From assembly GCA_963765585.1 (NCBI GenBank), contig CAVXXB010000002.1, positions 248,001 to 312,000 on the forward strand: 64,000 nucleotides of DNA, in the 5' to 3' direction. Within the stretch, counting starts at the first letter, position 1, and every line of letters starts with the position of its first letter. Shown piece by piece: positions 25,964-34,238 of the stretch. This stretch comes from CAVXXB01 sp963765585 (GTDB lineage Bacteria; Calditrichota; Calditrichia; JAJRVZ01). The notes beneath the pieces were generated by a model. That model was not told where the DNA came from and made no database searches. It saw only the letters and a program-made list of their open reading frames with translations. The position numbers and the translations under genes were made by a program.

Positions 25964-27394
25964 ATGAAATTTCATACAATTATACTCACTCTGATTCTAT
26001 GTAGTTTTTTATTCAATTGTTTTGGCGATTCCTTACCAATAAAGATTGACCAAATGCTGCGCGAATATCGTAGCGAGGACCGATTTTCAGGAACGGCCAT
26101 GGTGGCACATGAGGGTGACGAAATTTATTATCAGGGATTTGGCTTTCTCGATCGTGAAAATGAGTATCCGAACACATCAAACCAGATGTTGAAAATAGGT
26201 TCGATTGTTAAGGACTTTACGGCTGTGCTCATTCTGCAGCTCGCAGAGCAAAACAAACTGCAGTTAGATGACAATATCGGAAAATATCTGGACATCTTTT
26301 CTGAAAGTATCAGTCAGAAAGTAACGATTCGACAACTACTAAGACATGAATCTGGATTTGGTGACTATTTAAGAACACCAAATCTGATGGCAATACTGCC
26401 CGAGTTGAAAACGGTTAACAACATTATCGATTTATTCAAGGATGAACCATTATTATTTGAGCCCGGAAGTGAAGAGTTTTATTCCAATTCAGGCTATACA
26501 GTATTGGGAGCAATTATTGAAAGAATAAGCGGAAAGTCCTATTTCGAGAATGTGCAGGAGAATATTCTTAATAAACTAAATATGAGAGATACTACATTTG
26601 ACTGGGAAAAGATATCCAAATTTGAACAACCGCCAAAATGGTATCTTCGTAATTCAATGGGTATATTTTTTCAATCACCTTTTAACGAATGGCCGTCGCC
26701 CTCCGGAGGAGCCTACTCCAGTGGCAGAGATTTATTAAAATTTGAATGGTCCATATCCCAAGATAACCGGCTCATAAATGATCAATCAAAATTTTTATTA
26801 TATACACGATTCAGCGAAACTACAGTGAAAAACTGGCAAGAGATCTATGCCAGTGAAGACATGGTAGCAGGAAAAGCCGGCGGATCTCCTGGATCAAATT
26901 CAGTGATAATTAATGATTTTGGCAAAAAATATATAATCATTGTGCTGGCAAATTATGATGAACCGATTGCAGAAGTGGTTGGTAAGAATATACACAAGTT
27001 GATAAAAGGTGAGGATTATGCACCACCCAAACCGGGAATTTTTGAGAAATGCTATCAGGTATTTGAGCAAAATGGCAAAGAAATTCTGAAAGAACAATTT
27101 CCGGATATTTTAAGCGACTATGATTTTCAGGATCCATCAGACTTTATTTTGAATAGTATCGGATATGATTTACTCAATGAAGAAAAAATTGAAGAAGCTG
27201 TCGAAATATTTACATTAAACACTGAATTGTTTCCCGAGATAGCCAATACCTGGGACAGTCTTGGTGAGGTATATATGATTAGTGGAGACAAAGTCAGGGC
27301 GTTAGAATATTATGGCAAATCATTGGAATTGGATCCAAAAAACCAGAATGCCAAAGATATGATAAATGAAATAAACAAAGGAGGAGTGAAATGA
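25964..27394 (+). CDS. Serine hydrolase (class C beta-lactamase fold) with TPR tail, lipoprotein
   Basis: A 476-residue exported serine hydrolase of the beta-lactamase/D-aminopeptidase superfamily. The signal peptide ends in FLFNC, so Cys19 is probably lipidated. The catalytic Ser80-x-x-Lys83 lies in IGSIVKDF, and the Tyr173-Ser-Asn175 motif in FYSNSGY. A Gly-rich KAGGSPGS segment takes the place of the third motif. About 80 C-terminal residues form one or two TPRs (WDSLGEVYMISGDKVRALEY). Members act on peptides or esters rather than necessarily on antibiotics. The stop overlaps the next start by 4 bp (ATGA), showing coupling. Confidence 0.88.
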   Translation: MKFHTIILTLILCSFLFNCFGDSLPIKIDQMLREYRSEDRFSGTAMVAHEGDEIYYQGFGFLDRENEYPNTSNQMLKIGSIVKDFTAVLILQLAEQNKLQLDDNIGKYLDIFSESISQKVTIRQLLRHESGFGDYLRTPNLMAILPELKTVNNIIDLFKDEPLLFEPGSEEFYSNSGYTVLGAIIERISGKSYFENVQENILNKLNMRDTTFDWEKISKFEQPPKWYLRNSMGIFFQSPFNEWPSPSGGAYSSGRDLLKFEWSISQDNRLINDQSKFLLYTRFSETTVKNWQEIYASEDMVAGKAGGSPGSNSVIINDFGKKYIIIVLANYDEPIAEVVGKNIHKLIKGEDYAPPKPGIFEKCYQVFEQNGKEILKEQFPDILSDYDFQDPSDFILNSIGYDLLNEEKIEEAVEIFTLNTELFPEIANTWDSLGEVYMISGDKVRALEYYGKSLELDPKNQNAKDMINEINKGGVK

Positions 27395-27783
27395 ATCAAA
27401 TTTTAGTGAAATTTCATATTTTCATTTGTTTGTTTATCCTTTCATTTTCAAGTGATACTCTGGCGGATAATGAGATGTTGATTATCAGTGGATTCAGGGT
27501 TACCCATGAGTTAATTCTACCTGGGGAACCTAATCAGGTATATGATGCGATTACCGGTGATATAAGCGGCTGGTGGGATCATTCCTTTTCAGAAAAACTC
27601 GTGGTACATACATATAAATTCACCGCAGTTGGACCTGATTCAACCAAACTAAATCTGACAGTCAATGCCATAGGCGAAGTAAACAAAAAGTTAGCAGAAG
27701 TTGTAGACAAAGTATGGTATCATTTTCTTTTTGAGCAATTTGAGCCCTATATGAAAAGTCTGATCGCTGCAGACAAAGAATAA
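27391..27783 (+). CDS. Exported SRPBCC-like protein lacking its central portion
   Basis: A 130-residue protein with a signal peptide (about residues 1-25). The remainder resembles an SRPBCC/START-like ligand-binding protein: the N-terminal strand and helix THELILPGEPNQVYDAI with SGWWDHSF, and the C-terminal strand and long helix VHTYKFTAVGPDSTK with VWYHFLFEQF. In relatives I remember, about 50 residues of central beta strands lie between these parts; here SEKLVVHTYKF joins them directly. It therefore looks like an in-frame internal deletion of the ligand cavity. It is coupled to the serine hydrolase gene. The protein may be non-functional or a minimal scaffold. Confidence 0.65.
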   Translation: MNQILVKFHIFICLFILSFSSDTLADNEMLIISGFRVTHELILPGEPNQVYDAITGDISGWWDHSFSEKLVVHTYKFTAVGPDSTKLNLTVNAIGEVNKKLAEVVDKVWYHFLFEQFEPYMKSLIAADKE

Positions 27784-27826
27784 CATTTAATAATTTTGTA
27801 TATTTGAATATCATATTTCGAGGGAC

Positions 27827-29212
27827 ATGAGTGGAATGCAATTAGAAAAAGAAAATCTCCGGTATTTTGATGAAATATTAGACAGACTGGGGGCAGGCTT
27901 CAGAGATTTACCCGACATCAATACTGAAACTGATGTAAATAAAATTAAATCAATCCTTGTGGACGTTGCATTAAAAATGCAGGATAATTACCCCTATCAC
28001 CATCCTTTGTATGCCGGCCAGATGCTAAAACCACCACACCCGGTTGCACGTATGGCCTACCTGCTTTCACTATGGATCAACCCAAATAATCATGCGCTTG
28101 ACGGGGGACGGGCCAGTTCTGAAATGGAAAAAGATGCAGTGGCACAGCTGGCAAAAATGTTTGGCTGGACAACGCATTTGGGCCACCTGTCCAGCGGTGG
28201 GACTATGGCAAACCTGGAGGCCCTATGGGTGGCCGGAAAGATACATCCGGGTAAAACAATCGTTGCTTCCGAGCAAGCCCATTATACACACCATCGTATT
28301 ACCGAAGTACTGAAATTACCTTTTAAGAAAGTTTTTTGTGATATTCGTGCCCGGATGGATATGAATAATCTGCAAGACGTATTGAATAAAGAAGATGTCG
28401 GAACCGTCGTTGTAAATATGGGCTCAACCGGAACCGGATCTGTTGACCCGCTCGAAGATATTTTAAAATTACAGTCAAAATACAAATTTCGTATTCATGC
28501 CGATGCGGCGTATGGCGGGTATTATATATTGTCCGATCAACTCCAGCCTGAGACAATTCAATCATTTCATTTGCTCAGCCAGGTTGATTCCATTGTCATC
28601 GATCCTCACAAGCATGGTTTACAGCCATATGGCTGCGGTTGCATCCTATTTTCTGATCCCAGTGTTGGCAGCTATTACAAACATGATTCTCCCTATACCT
28701 ATTTTACCTCGGAGGATCTGCATCTTGGCGAGATCAGTTTGGAATGCTCGCGACCCGGTGCCAGTGCGGTGGCACTATGGGCCACATTAAAACATTTTCC
28801 GCTTATACCAGACGGTGATTTTGTCCAAAACCTTAATAAATCCCGCCAGGCTGCGCTGGCCTTGTATAATAAACTGATTTCTGATCCCCGTTTTATGACG
28901 ATACTTCCCCCGGAGCTGGATATTGTCATATGGGCACCAAAAGATGAAACTCTGAGTAAGATCTCACAAAAAACAAAAGAACTATTTTCTGCGTGTGCTG
29001 ATCACAATTTACACCTGGCGGTTTCCAATCATCCTGCGGACTTACTACCGGAATCATGGTCTGAGATTAAAAAGGATCAGGATTATGTGTCTTGTCTCAG
29101 ATCATGCCTCATGAAACCGGAACATCTGGATTGGATTGAGAGAATTTGGATCATAATAGATAGAGTGACAGAAAATTTAGATTTAATGAATAAAAGTGAC
29201 AAAGCGACATAG
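27827..29212 (+). CDS. PLP-dependent group II decarboxylase-like protein
   Basis: A 461-residue pyridoxal-phosphate enzyme of the glutamate/tyrosine/aromatic amino acid decarboxylase fold. Visible are the substrate-loop area HHPLYAGQMLKPPHP, the phosphate-binding SSGGTMANLEAL, the Asp-Ala pair in IHADAAYGG, and the Schiff-base Lys262 in VIDPHKHGLQPYGCG. No signal peptide is present. The substrate cannot be decided from sequence. The last codons, reading SDKAT and stop, fall inside a GACAAAG-type intergenic repeat, so the C-terminus was apparently reshaped by that repeat. It lies 43 bp after the SRPBCC-like gene. Confidence 0.9.
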   Translation: MSGMQLEKENLRYFDEILDRLGAGFRDLPDINTETDVNKIKSILVDVALKMQDNYPYHHPLYAGQMLKPPHPVARMAYLLSLWINPNNHALDGGRASSEMEKDAVAQLAKMFGWTTHLGHLSSGGTMANLEALWVAGKIHPGKTIVASEQAHYTHHRITEVLKLPFKKVFCDIRARMDMNNLQDVLNKEDVGTVVVNMGSTGTGSVDPLEDILKLQSKYKFRIHADAAYGGYYILSDQLQPETIQSFHLLSQVDSIVIDPHKHGLQPYGCGCILFSDPSVGSYYKHDSPYTYFTSEDLHLGEISLECSRPGASAVALWATLKHFPLIPDGDFVQNLNKSRQAALALYNKLISDPRFMTILPPELDIVIWAPKDETLSKISQKTKELFSACADHNLHLAVSNHPADLLPESWSEIKKDQDYVSCLRSCLMKPEHLDWIERIWIIIDRVTENLDLMNKSDKAT

Positions 29213-29306
29213 CAACAGAGAGACAAAGTTTCTTATAATTCATTATGAAAATTAGATAGTTCAGCAGGAATGATTATTACTTTGTCACTTTGTCGCTTTG
29301 TCTCTA
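29195..29306. repeat. Inverted pair of GACAAAG-type repeats
   Basis: AGTGACAAAGCGACATAGC begins at 29195, and an inverted relative, ACTTTGTCACTTTGTCGC, lies at 29279. The imperfect arms of about 27-35 bases could form a long hairpin. A third related tract lies at 22169-22203. The left arm overlaps the end of the decarboxylase gene and supplies its stop codon. No gene is present between 29213 and 29345. Confidence 0.7.
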
Positions 29307-29345
29307 TTCTACATTATTTTTTAACAACCATATGAGGAAATATAA

Positions 29346-29927
29346 TTGATTAACAGAGTATGTGTTTTTTGTGCTTCGAGTAAAAAGTCACCGCAGGCAT
29401 ATTTGCAGGATGCAGCTGAATTAGGCAAAATATTAGCTGAAAATAAGATTGAACTGGTATATGGCGGGGGTAGTGTTGGACTAATGGGATACATGGCAGA
29501 TGCCGCATTAGAACATAATGGCGAAGTAATTGGTATTATCCCGGATTTTATGGTCGAAATGGAATGGGCTCATCCCGGTGTACAAAAGATGGAAATCGTT
29601 TCGAGTATGCATGAACGCAAACGCAAGATGGTTGAGAATACGGATGCCGTTATTGCCCTTCCAGGCGGTTCCGGAACGTTTGAGGAACTCCTTGAAGTAA
29701 TAACATCCAAACGTCTGGGACTATATACCAAACCAATCATAATCGTAAATGTAAACGGCTTCTATGATCCCTTAATTGAATTGTTCCAGAATTGCATCAG
29801 GGATCAATTGATGGATATACGTCATTTGGAGATGTGGCAGATTGTACGCAGTTCAAAGGATGCAATACCCGCTATAAAAAATTTTGGCGAGTGGTCACAG
29901 GATGCCCTGCAATTTGCGGCGATATAA
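29346..29927 (+). CDS. LOG-family nucleoside 5'-monophosphate phosphoribohydrolase
   Basis: Cytosolic Rossmann-fold protein of the LOG/TIGR00730 family, which releases a base from nucleoside monophosphates (cytokinin ribotides in plants; broader in bacteria). It has 193 residues, the family length. Diagnostic motifs are VFCASSKKSP, VYGGGSVGLMG and the PGGxGTxxE motif in LPGGSGTFEELLEV, which is complete. The start is TTG with an AGGA site seven or eight bases upstream. The gene stands alone, followed within a few bases by a perfect palindrome that separates it from the convergent subtilase gene. Confidence 0.92.
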   Translation: MINRVCVFCASSKKSPQAYLQDAAELGKILAENKIELVYGGGSVGLMGYMADAALEHNGEVIGIIPDFMVEMEWAHPGVQKMEIVSSMHERKRKMVENTDAVIALPGGSGTFEELLEVITSKRLGLYTKPIIIVNVNGFYDPLIELFQNCIRDQLMDIRHLEMWQIVRSSKDAIPAIKNFGEWSQDALQFAAI

Positions 29928-29930
29928 TCA

Positions 29931-29967
29931 TAAGATGTAGTCCATCTTTAAGATGGACTACATCTTA
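29931..29967. terminator. Perfect 18-bp palindrome between convergent genes
   Basis: TAAGATGTAGTCCATCTT and its exact complement are separated by a single T, giving a 37-bp near-perfect palindrome three bases after the LOG stop and eight bases before the subtilase stop. A U-run is poor on both sides, but the position suggests a bidirectional terminator or mRNA 3'-end shield. Confidence 0.65.
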
Positions 29968-29975
29968 TAAAAAAT

Positions 29976-32732
29976 CTATTTCACCAGCAACATTTTTTTG
30001 GTTAACAATCCCTCTTGTGATCGCAGCCGGTAAAAATATACTCCGGATGGTACACGATAACCTGCTTTATTGCGACTGTCCCACTTCACTTCATGTGTCC
30101 CGACAGATTTAACTTCGTCTACCAAACGTATGACCTCTCTGCCCAGGATGTCAAATATAATCAGATCGACCTGGCCCATTTCGCCGAGAGTAAATTTAAT
30201 GGTAGTTGATGGATTAAATGGATTGGGATAATTTTGCTGCAGTTCAAATCTCCGTGCAACACCGGACTCACGTTCATCAAGCGAGGCGGCTGGACCGAAG
30301 TCAACTATTTCGGCACTTAATCGTAAATTATATGGTGTACTAAAGGCCTCACTCATCGGTCTCCAACCCTTAAGAGCGTTATGTAGAAATGACGGATTAT
30401 CTACACGTTCTGTTTCACCATCATCAAACAGCACTTTTATACTCGCTTCCGGTACGGAGGTCTCCAACACCAGATAAAAAACCTGATCTTCAGTAAGCGT
30501 AACATCTGCATCCACCATATTAATATAATTTTTAGTACCCGGATCCAGGAGATCAAATGAATGTGCAACGGTATTCCCGATTTGTGTTCCAGGCAGGCCC
30601 CCATCATCTTCATGGACAGTCACTTCCAGATTTGAAGGTCCACTGATTACCGGATACACATCCGGATGATTGATAACCAATGAAAGATATGCCCCGGTAA
30701 GTTGACCGGCACGGGTTGCATTATACCGCACTGCCAGTTTATAATACCCATTAAATTCATAATACGGTCCGGGTACATCGATAAAATATTCCTGAATTGA
30801 TCGTGTAACCGACTGATCACCTGAAACTTTTGACACTACTGCCTTGAGTATATCCAGTTTGCCATTTCCCCAGGTATTATTCGCTACACCGCCGGTTTCA
30901 GAGTCTTTTAGAGCTGTGTTTGTCATCAAAGTCTTTATCTGGCTGGCTGTTAATGTTGGATCAACGCTAAGCAATATGGCTACTGCACCCGCAACATGCG
31001 GCGCCGCCATACTGGTTCCCTGACTACGGACATGAATTCCATCAGGATTTATTATAACACTATCTCCCTCAGAGTCCACAGAATAAGCTGAAACAGTGGC
31101 TTTGCCGGGTGCGGTAATCTCGGGTTTCAATCGCCCGTCACGGGTTGGTCCATGACTGCTGAAGTTAGCAATTTGTCCAAATTCATCATCATCTACATAC
31201 AAATACTGGTTTCCATTTAGCGCTGGCCATGAGGTCTTGGTAACATAAGCACCAACCGTAATTGCTTCATTTGATGTACCGGGCATAGCTACAGTATTAT
31301 TTACATCACCATTTAGTAGTAAAGCCTGCTCACCGCCGAGATCGGAATGTGCCAACCAACCATCGTAAGTCAAATTGCCGCCAGCATCCTGCAATTCCAA
31401 TGTCCAGGTGCCGGGTTCAGGTGTTTTACCCGCATCACTATCATATACATATAAACGAATCAGTTGTTTTGACCCAGTGACCCGACGGTTATAGATATCG
31501 ATCGTACCGTCATCATCCGGGAATGTCCCATCCTGGTTATATCCCATTGAATAGGATGTACCACCCGGGGTTGTCACTTTCGCCGTGACTGATACATTCT
31601 CATCATACCATATATCGAATTGAAAATCATCGGTATATGCGGCAGTGTTGGGAGTGTAATCAGGAACATTAATTTGAAAAGATGCGCTACCGCCTGATGC
31701 AATTGAACTGCCGATATGAATTCTGTCACTACCTTCATTCCCGGCTGCAACGACAACTGCCTGACCGGGTGAACCGGAAAAGGTATCAATGGCCTCCTCA
31801 TATGCCCTGGTGCCGTCGTGAGGTCCGGAATGTCCACCAAGACTCAAATTGACAACAACGGGTTTTCCAAGCGATGATGCTTTATTGCCGGCATAGGTGA
31901 TGCCATTGATGATGTCATCTTCCGAGAAACTACCATTACCCCCTTTGACCACTATAATGTCTGCCTGGGGTGCCATACCGGTAAACTTAAATCCTGAGCC
32001 TGCGGCCGTCCCGGCCACATGAGTGCCGTGACCGTCTGAATCTGTCTGTCGGACAAAACCAGCCGGGCTTCCATCGATTTCATCGTTAATTTGGGCCTGA
32101 GTATACTCCACACCATAATTAAATCCGGAAGGATTACTTTCCCCTGCAACCGGAGAAATTGTCTGGTCCCAGATTGCCAGGATTCTGCTAATAGTTGTAT
32201 CTGCGGGATTTTTAAAATCAATATGATTAAAATCAATTCCAGTATCAAAAATGACAACGATCGCGCCATCTCCGGTATACTTAGTTTCATTAAATACGCC
32301 ATTGTGTAGTAGCGACGCGCCAGTGGCAGGTGTACTCACATTCATTTTTGTATAATTTATAGATGGGGCATCAATATAACGTATCGAATTTAGAAGTGAT
32401 ACCTTACCGATTTCATCCAAAGTTAATTTTGCCGTAACAAATCCAGGGTAAGTAGAATTTATGGCAATTCCGGATGACTGTAACTCAGAAATATCTTCTC
32501 CCCTGATTATAACGCCATAACGCACACTTCCAAACCTGTCTATATAGACATGGGGTGAATTTGCCGGTTCTTTTTTTAATGATGCAGGCGACGCATCGTC
32601 TGTCATTAAATTCCTGAATTTGGGATGAATTTTATCCAGATTCGCATCGTCCACCGCGGCATTACCGATCTGAATTGATAAGAAAAAAAGAGAAAAAACA
32701 AAAATTGAGTATTTCCATATTCGCTGGTGCAT
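29976..32732 (-). CDS. Secreted subtilisin-family serine protease with T9SS sorting domain
   Basis: A 918-residue S8 peptidase. After a signal peptide (about 1-26), a propeptide-like region (30-125) precedes the catalytic domain. The triad is Asp163 in VIFDTGID, His235 in DGHGTHVAG and Ser574 in GTSMAAPHVAG, so it is complete; the His-Ser gap is long because of an inserted beta domain (about 340-480). After the protease come a beta domain (650-820) and an 80-residue type A sorting domain with NYPNPFNPSTTIKF and SGVYFYRL. The type IX system would carry it across the outer membrane. A 120-residue lipoprotein homologous to its propeptide is encoded 12 bp upstream. Confidence 0.95.
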   Translation of the reverse strand: MHQRIWKYSIFVFSLFFLSIQIGNAAVDDANLDKIHPKFRNLMTDDASPASLKKEPANSPHVYIDRFGSVRYGVIIRGEDISELQSSGIAINSTYPGFVTAKLTLDEIGKVSLLNSIRYIDAPSINYTKMNVSTPATGASLLHNGVFNETKYTGDGAIVVIFDTGIDFNHIDFKNPADTTISRILAIWDQTISPVAGESNPSGFNYGVEYTQAQINDEIDGSPAGFVRQTDSDGHGTHVAGTAAGSGFKFTGMAPQADIIVVKGGNGSFSEDDIINGITYAGNKASSLGKPVVVNLSLGGHSGPHDGTRAYEEAIDTFSGSPGQAVVVAAGNEGSDRIHIGSSIASGGSASFQINVPDYTPNTAAYTDDFQFDIWYDENVSVTAKVTTPGGTSYSMGYNQDGTFPDDDGTIDIYNRRVTGSKQLIRLYVYDSDAGKTPEPGTWTLELQDAGGNLTYDGWLAHSDLGGEQALLLNGDVNNTVAMPGTSNEAITVGAYVTKTSWPALNGNQYLYVDDDEFGQIANFSSHGPTRDGRLKPEITAPGKATVSAYSVDSEGDSVIINPDGIHVRSQGTSMAAPHVAGAVAILLSVDPTLTASQIKTLMTNTALKDSETGGVANNTWGNGKLDILKAVVSKVSGDQSVTRSIQEYFIDVPGPYYEFNGYYKLAVRYNATRAGQLTGAYLSLVINHPDVYPVISGPSNLEVTVHEDDGGLPGTQIGNTVAHSFDLLDPGTKNYINMVDADVTLTEDQVFYLVLETSVPEASIKVLFDDGETERVDNPSFLHNALKGWRPMSEAFSTPYNLRLSAEIVDFGPAASLDERESGVARRFELQQNYPNPFNPSTTIKFTLGEMGQVDLIIFDILGREVIRLVDEVKSVGTHEVKWDSRNKAGYRVPSGVYFYRLRSQEGLLTKKMLLVK

Positions 32733-32743
32733 GAAAGTTCTCC

Positions 32744-33106
32744 CTATTTTGAATATGATTTTGAACTATTAGAGATAGAAGAAACGGAAGGAATTGCTGC
32801 CACTTTCCGGATTTCCTGAATTGTTAATTTACAAGTAATAATATCGCCGCTAACTGAATTGATAAAAATGCCCGCGGTCTCAAGATCAGCAGGTTTATCT
32901 GAACGGATAATAACGCCATAAGTCTTGGTACCGTCTTCTTTAATCATCACATTATATTGCTTATCAGGTACTTCTTTATCGTTTAACAATTTCTGAAGGC
33001 TGGGATCCAGTTTCATTTTTTCATCCTTTGAAAGATTTGCTCCGGATGAACATGCAATTATAAATCCGGAAACCAATAACAAAATTATGATTATTTTTTT
33101 CATCAA
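32744..33106 (-). CDS. Lipoprotein homologous to the subtilase propeptide (possible inhibitor or chaperone)
   Basis: A 120-residue lipoprotein; signal peptide ending FIIAC (Cys19), with the mature part starting SSGAN. Residues from the YGVIIR motif onward align without gaps over 56 positions to residues 72-127 of the neighbouring subtilase, with 24 identities by hand count, including GVIIR, INS, KLT and EI-KV. The fold is therefore probably the inhibitor-I9-like propeptide, here detached and membrane-anchored. It would be translated just before the protease (12-bp gap) and could act in trans as folding helper or periplasmic inhibitor during export. The function is inferred; the homology is seen directly. 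Confidence 0.85.
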   Translation of the reverse strand: MMKKIIIILLLVSGFIIACSSGANLSKDEKMKLDPSLQKLLNDKEVPDKQYNVMIKEDGTKTYGVIIRSDKPADLETAGIFINSVSGDIITCKLTIQEIRKVAAIPSVSSISNSSKSYSK

Positions 33107-33167
33107 AACTCCAGCTTTATAAATTTATAACTAGAAACTTCTGAAAAGTGATTATTTTTATCTGTAC

Positions 33168-33251
33168 GTCATTCTGAACATGCCTGTCCCGAACTTGTTT
33201 CGGGATTTCAGAATCTCATTTAATAGACCCTGAACTAAATTCAGGGTGACG
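33168..33251. repeat. Dispersed two-hairpin (REP-like) intergenic repeat, copy 2
   Basis: Second copy of the element at 19041. The 32-bp core at 33180-33211 is identical, with TCCCGAA-N5-TTCGGGA followed by CCTGAA-N5-TTCAGG. It ends in GTGACGAAAG and begins with ACGTCATTCTGAAC, the longer consensus ends. It lies upstream of the propeptide-lipoprotein gene. Confidence 0.8.
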
Positions 33252-33577
33252 AAAGTTAATTATTTATTACATTTTTCAATTGATATTAAACCTGAATATC
33301 CAATCTGGTTGTATTTTCATCACATATAAATGACTTAGAAGAAAATGTCAATATTGCCAAATTATATTTAGTTCAAAATAGAACTAATTTACAGGCAGAT
33401 TTATTCGGTTTTTATTCTATATGCACTATGTTGAATATTGCTTTAATCAAATTATAATCATAGCCAATAAAATGATGTGCCATTAATCACATTGAGAGGT
33501 GATTTAGGATAGCTATGGTGAGTCATAAACAATAAAGAGCAGATATAAAGCCTTATGTAACAAATATATTGTGAAAA
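33252..33577. other. AT-rich gene-free spacer
   Basis: No supported gene in 326 bp. The only structure I see is a weak inverted repeat AATCAC-N9-GTGATT near 33485-33506. It may contain the promoter for the minus-strand subtilase unit, but no consensus could be picked out. Confidence 0.4.
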
Positions 33578-33916
33578 TCAGATAACCATATTGGGAAATT
33601 CACTTTTCAATTTGTCATAATCTTCGGATGCTAAGGCGACAAATTCCATTCCGACCAGATATTGTCCGTCTTCAATTTCCTTGACATTTCTTACAATGGC
33701 ATCTGCTTTAATTAATTCCTCTGTTAAAGCAATTGTCAACTCAACTTTTACACCCAATTCAAAAGAGCGGCGATTTTCAACTGCCACCCCGGAGCGGCTG
33801 ATATCTTTGGTCTTTGCCATTCCCTCATCACAAATATTCCCATCTTTATCGAAGAGGCGGTATGATATAAACTGATCTGAATCAAGTCTTGTGGATTTCC
33901 GTTCTTGAACTGACAT
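33578..33916 (-). CDS. PilZ domain protein (c-di-GMP receptor candidate)
   Basis: A single 112-residue PilZ domain. The arginine-bearing N-terminal motif is present as ERKSTR (family RxxxR), and the second motif as DISRSGVAVE (family D/NxSxxG), so the c-di-GMP-binding residues are mostly kept. It is a stand-alone receptor with no fused output domain. The gene lies 9 bp after a small hypothetical gene in the same direction, so the two are co-transcribed. An AGGAGG-type site precedes the ATG. Its partner is unknown; no diguanylate cyclase is in the window. Confidence 0.88.
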   Translation of the reverse strand: MSVQERKSTRLDSDQFISYRLFDKDGNICDEGMAKTKDISRSGVAVENRRSFELGVKVELTIALTEELIKADAIVRNVKEIEDGQYLVGMEFVALASEDYDKLKSEFPNMVI

Positions 33917-33925
33917 AACTCCCTC

Positions 33926-34180
33926 CTAATTTGATTCGGTCTTTTCCAGAAGGCTTCTTAATTCCGGGCTAAACTCCAGGTTGTTAATATTCATTTTTTT
34001 TAACTCTAAAATCAACAGGGTAATATGATTCTCCCGATCCTGTGCCCGGTTCAGGTAAAAATATTTATTGTCCTTAAAGCGGCAGATTCCCCCCTCAAAA
34101 TATCCTCTGCCATATTTAATTTCAATCCCCATATTTTTCAGGATTGTTTGAAGCTCTTCAAATATAGTATCATTGTCCAT
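33926..34180 (-). CDS. Small hypothetical protein coupled to PilZ gene
   Basis: An 84-residue soluble protein that I do not recognise. It has an N-terminal amphipathic helix (IFEELQTILKNMGIEI), a short beta-hairpin with GRGYFEGGICRFKDNKYFYL, and a charged C-terminal helix ending LRSLLEKTESN. No signal peptide. It overlaps nothing and is followed 9 bp later by the PilZ gene, which makes it a plausible partner or co-regulated protein. Codon use looks like that of its neighbours. Confidence 0.7.
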   Translation of the reverse strand: MDNDTIFEELQTILKNMGIEIKYGRGYFEGGICRFKDNKYFYLNRAQDRENHITLLILELKKMNINNLEFSPELRSLLEKTESN

Positions 34181-34238
34181 TGCTTAAAAATTTATAAAAG
34201 TCTAAATAATAATCAAAATAAAAGATTTAATCCCCCTT

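Noticed and set aside
25964..27394. Antibiotic-resistance beta-lactamase
   Set aside because: The fold and SxxK motif are shared, but the lipoprotein anchor, TPR tail and lack of the third motif fit the wider peptidase/esterase group.
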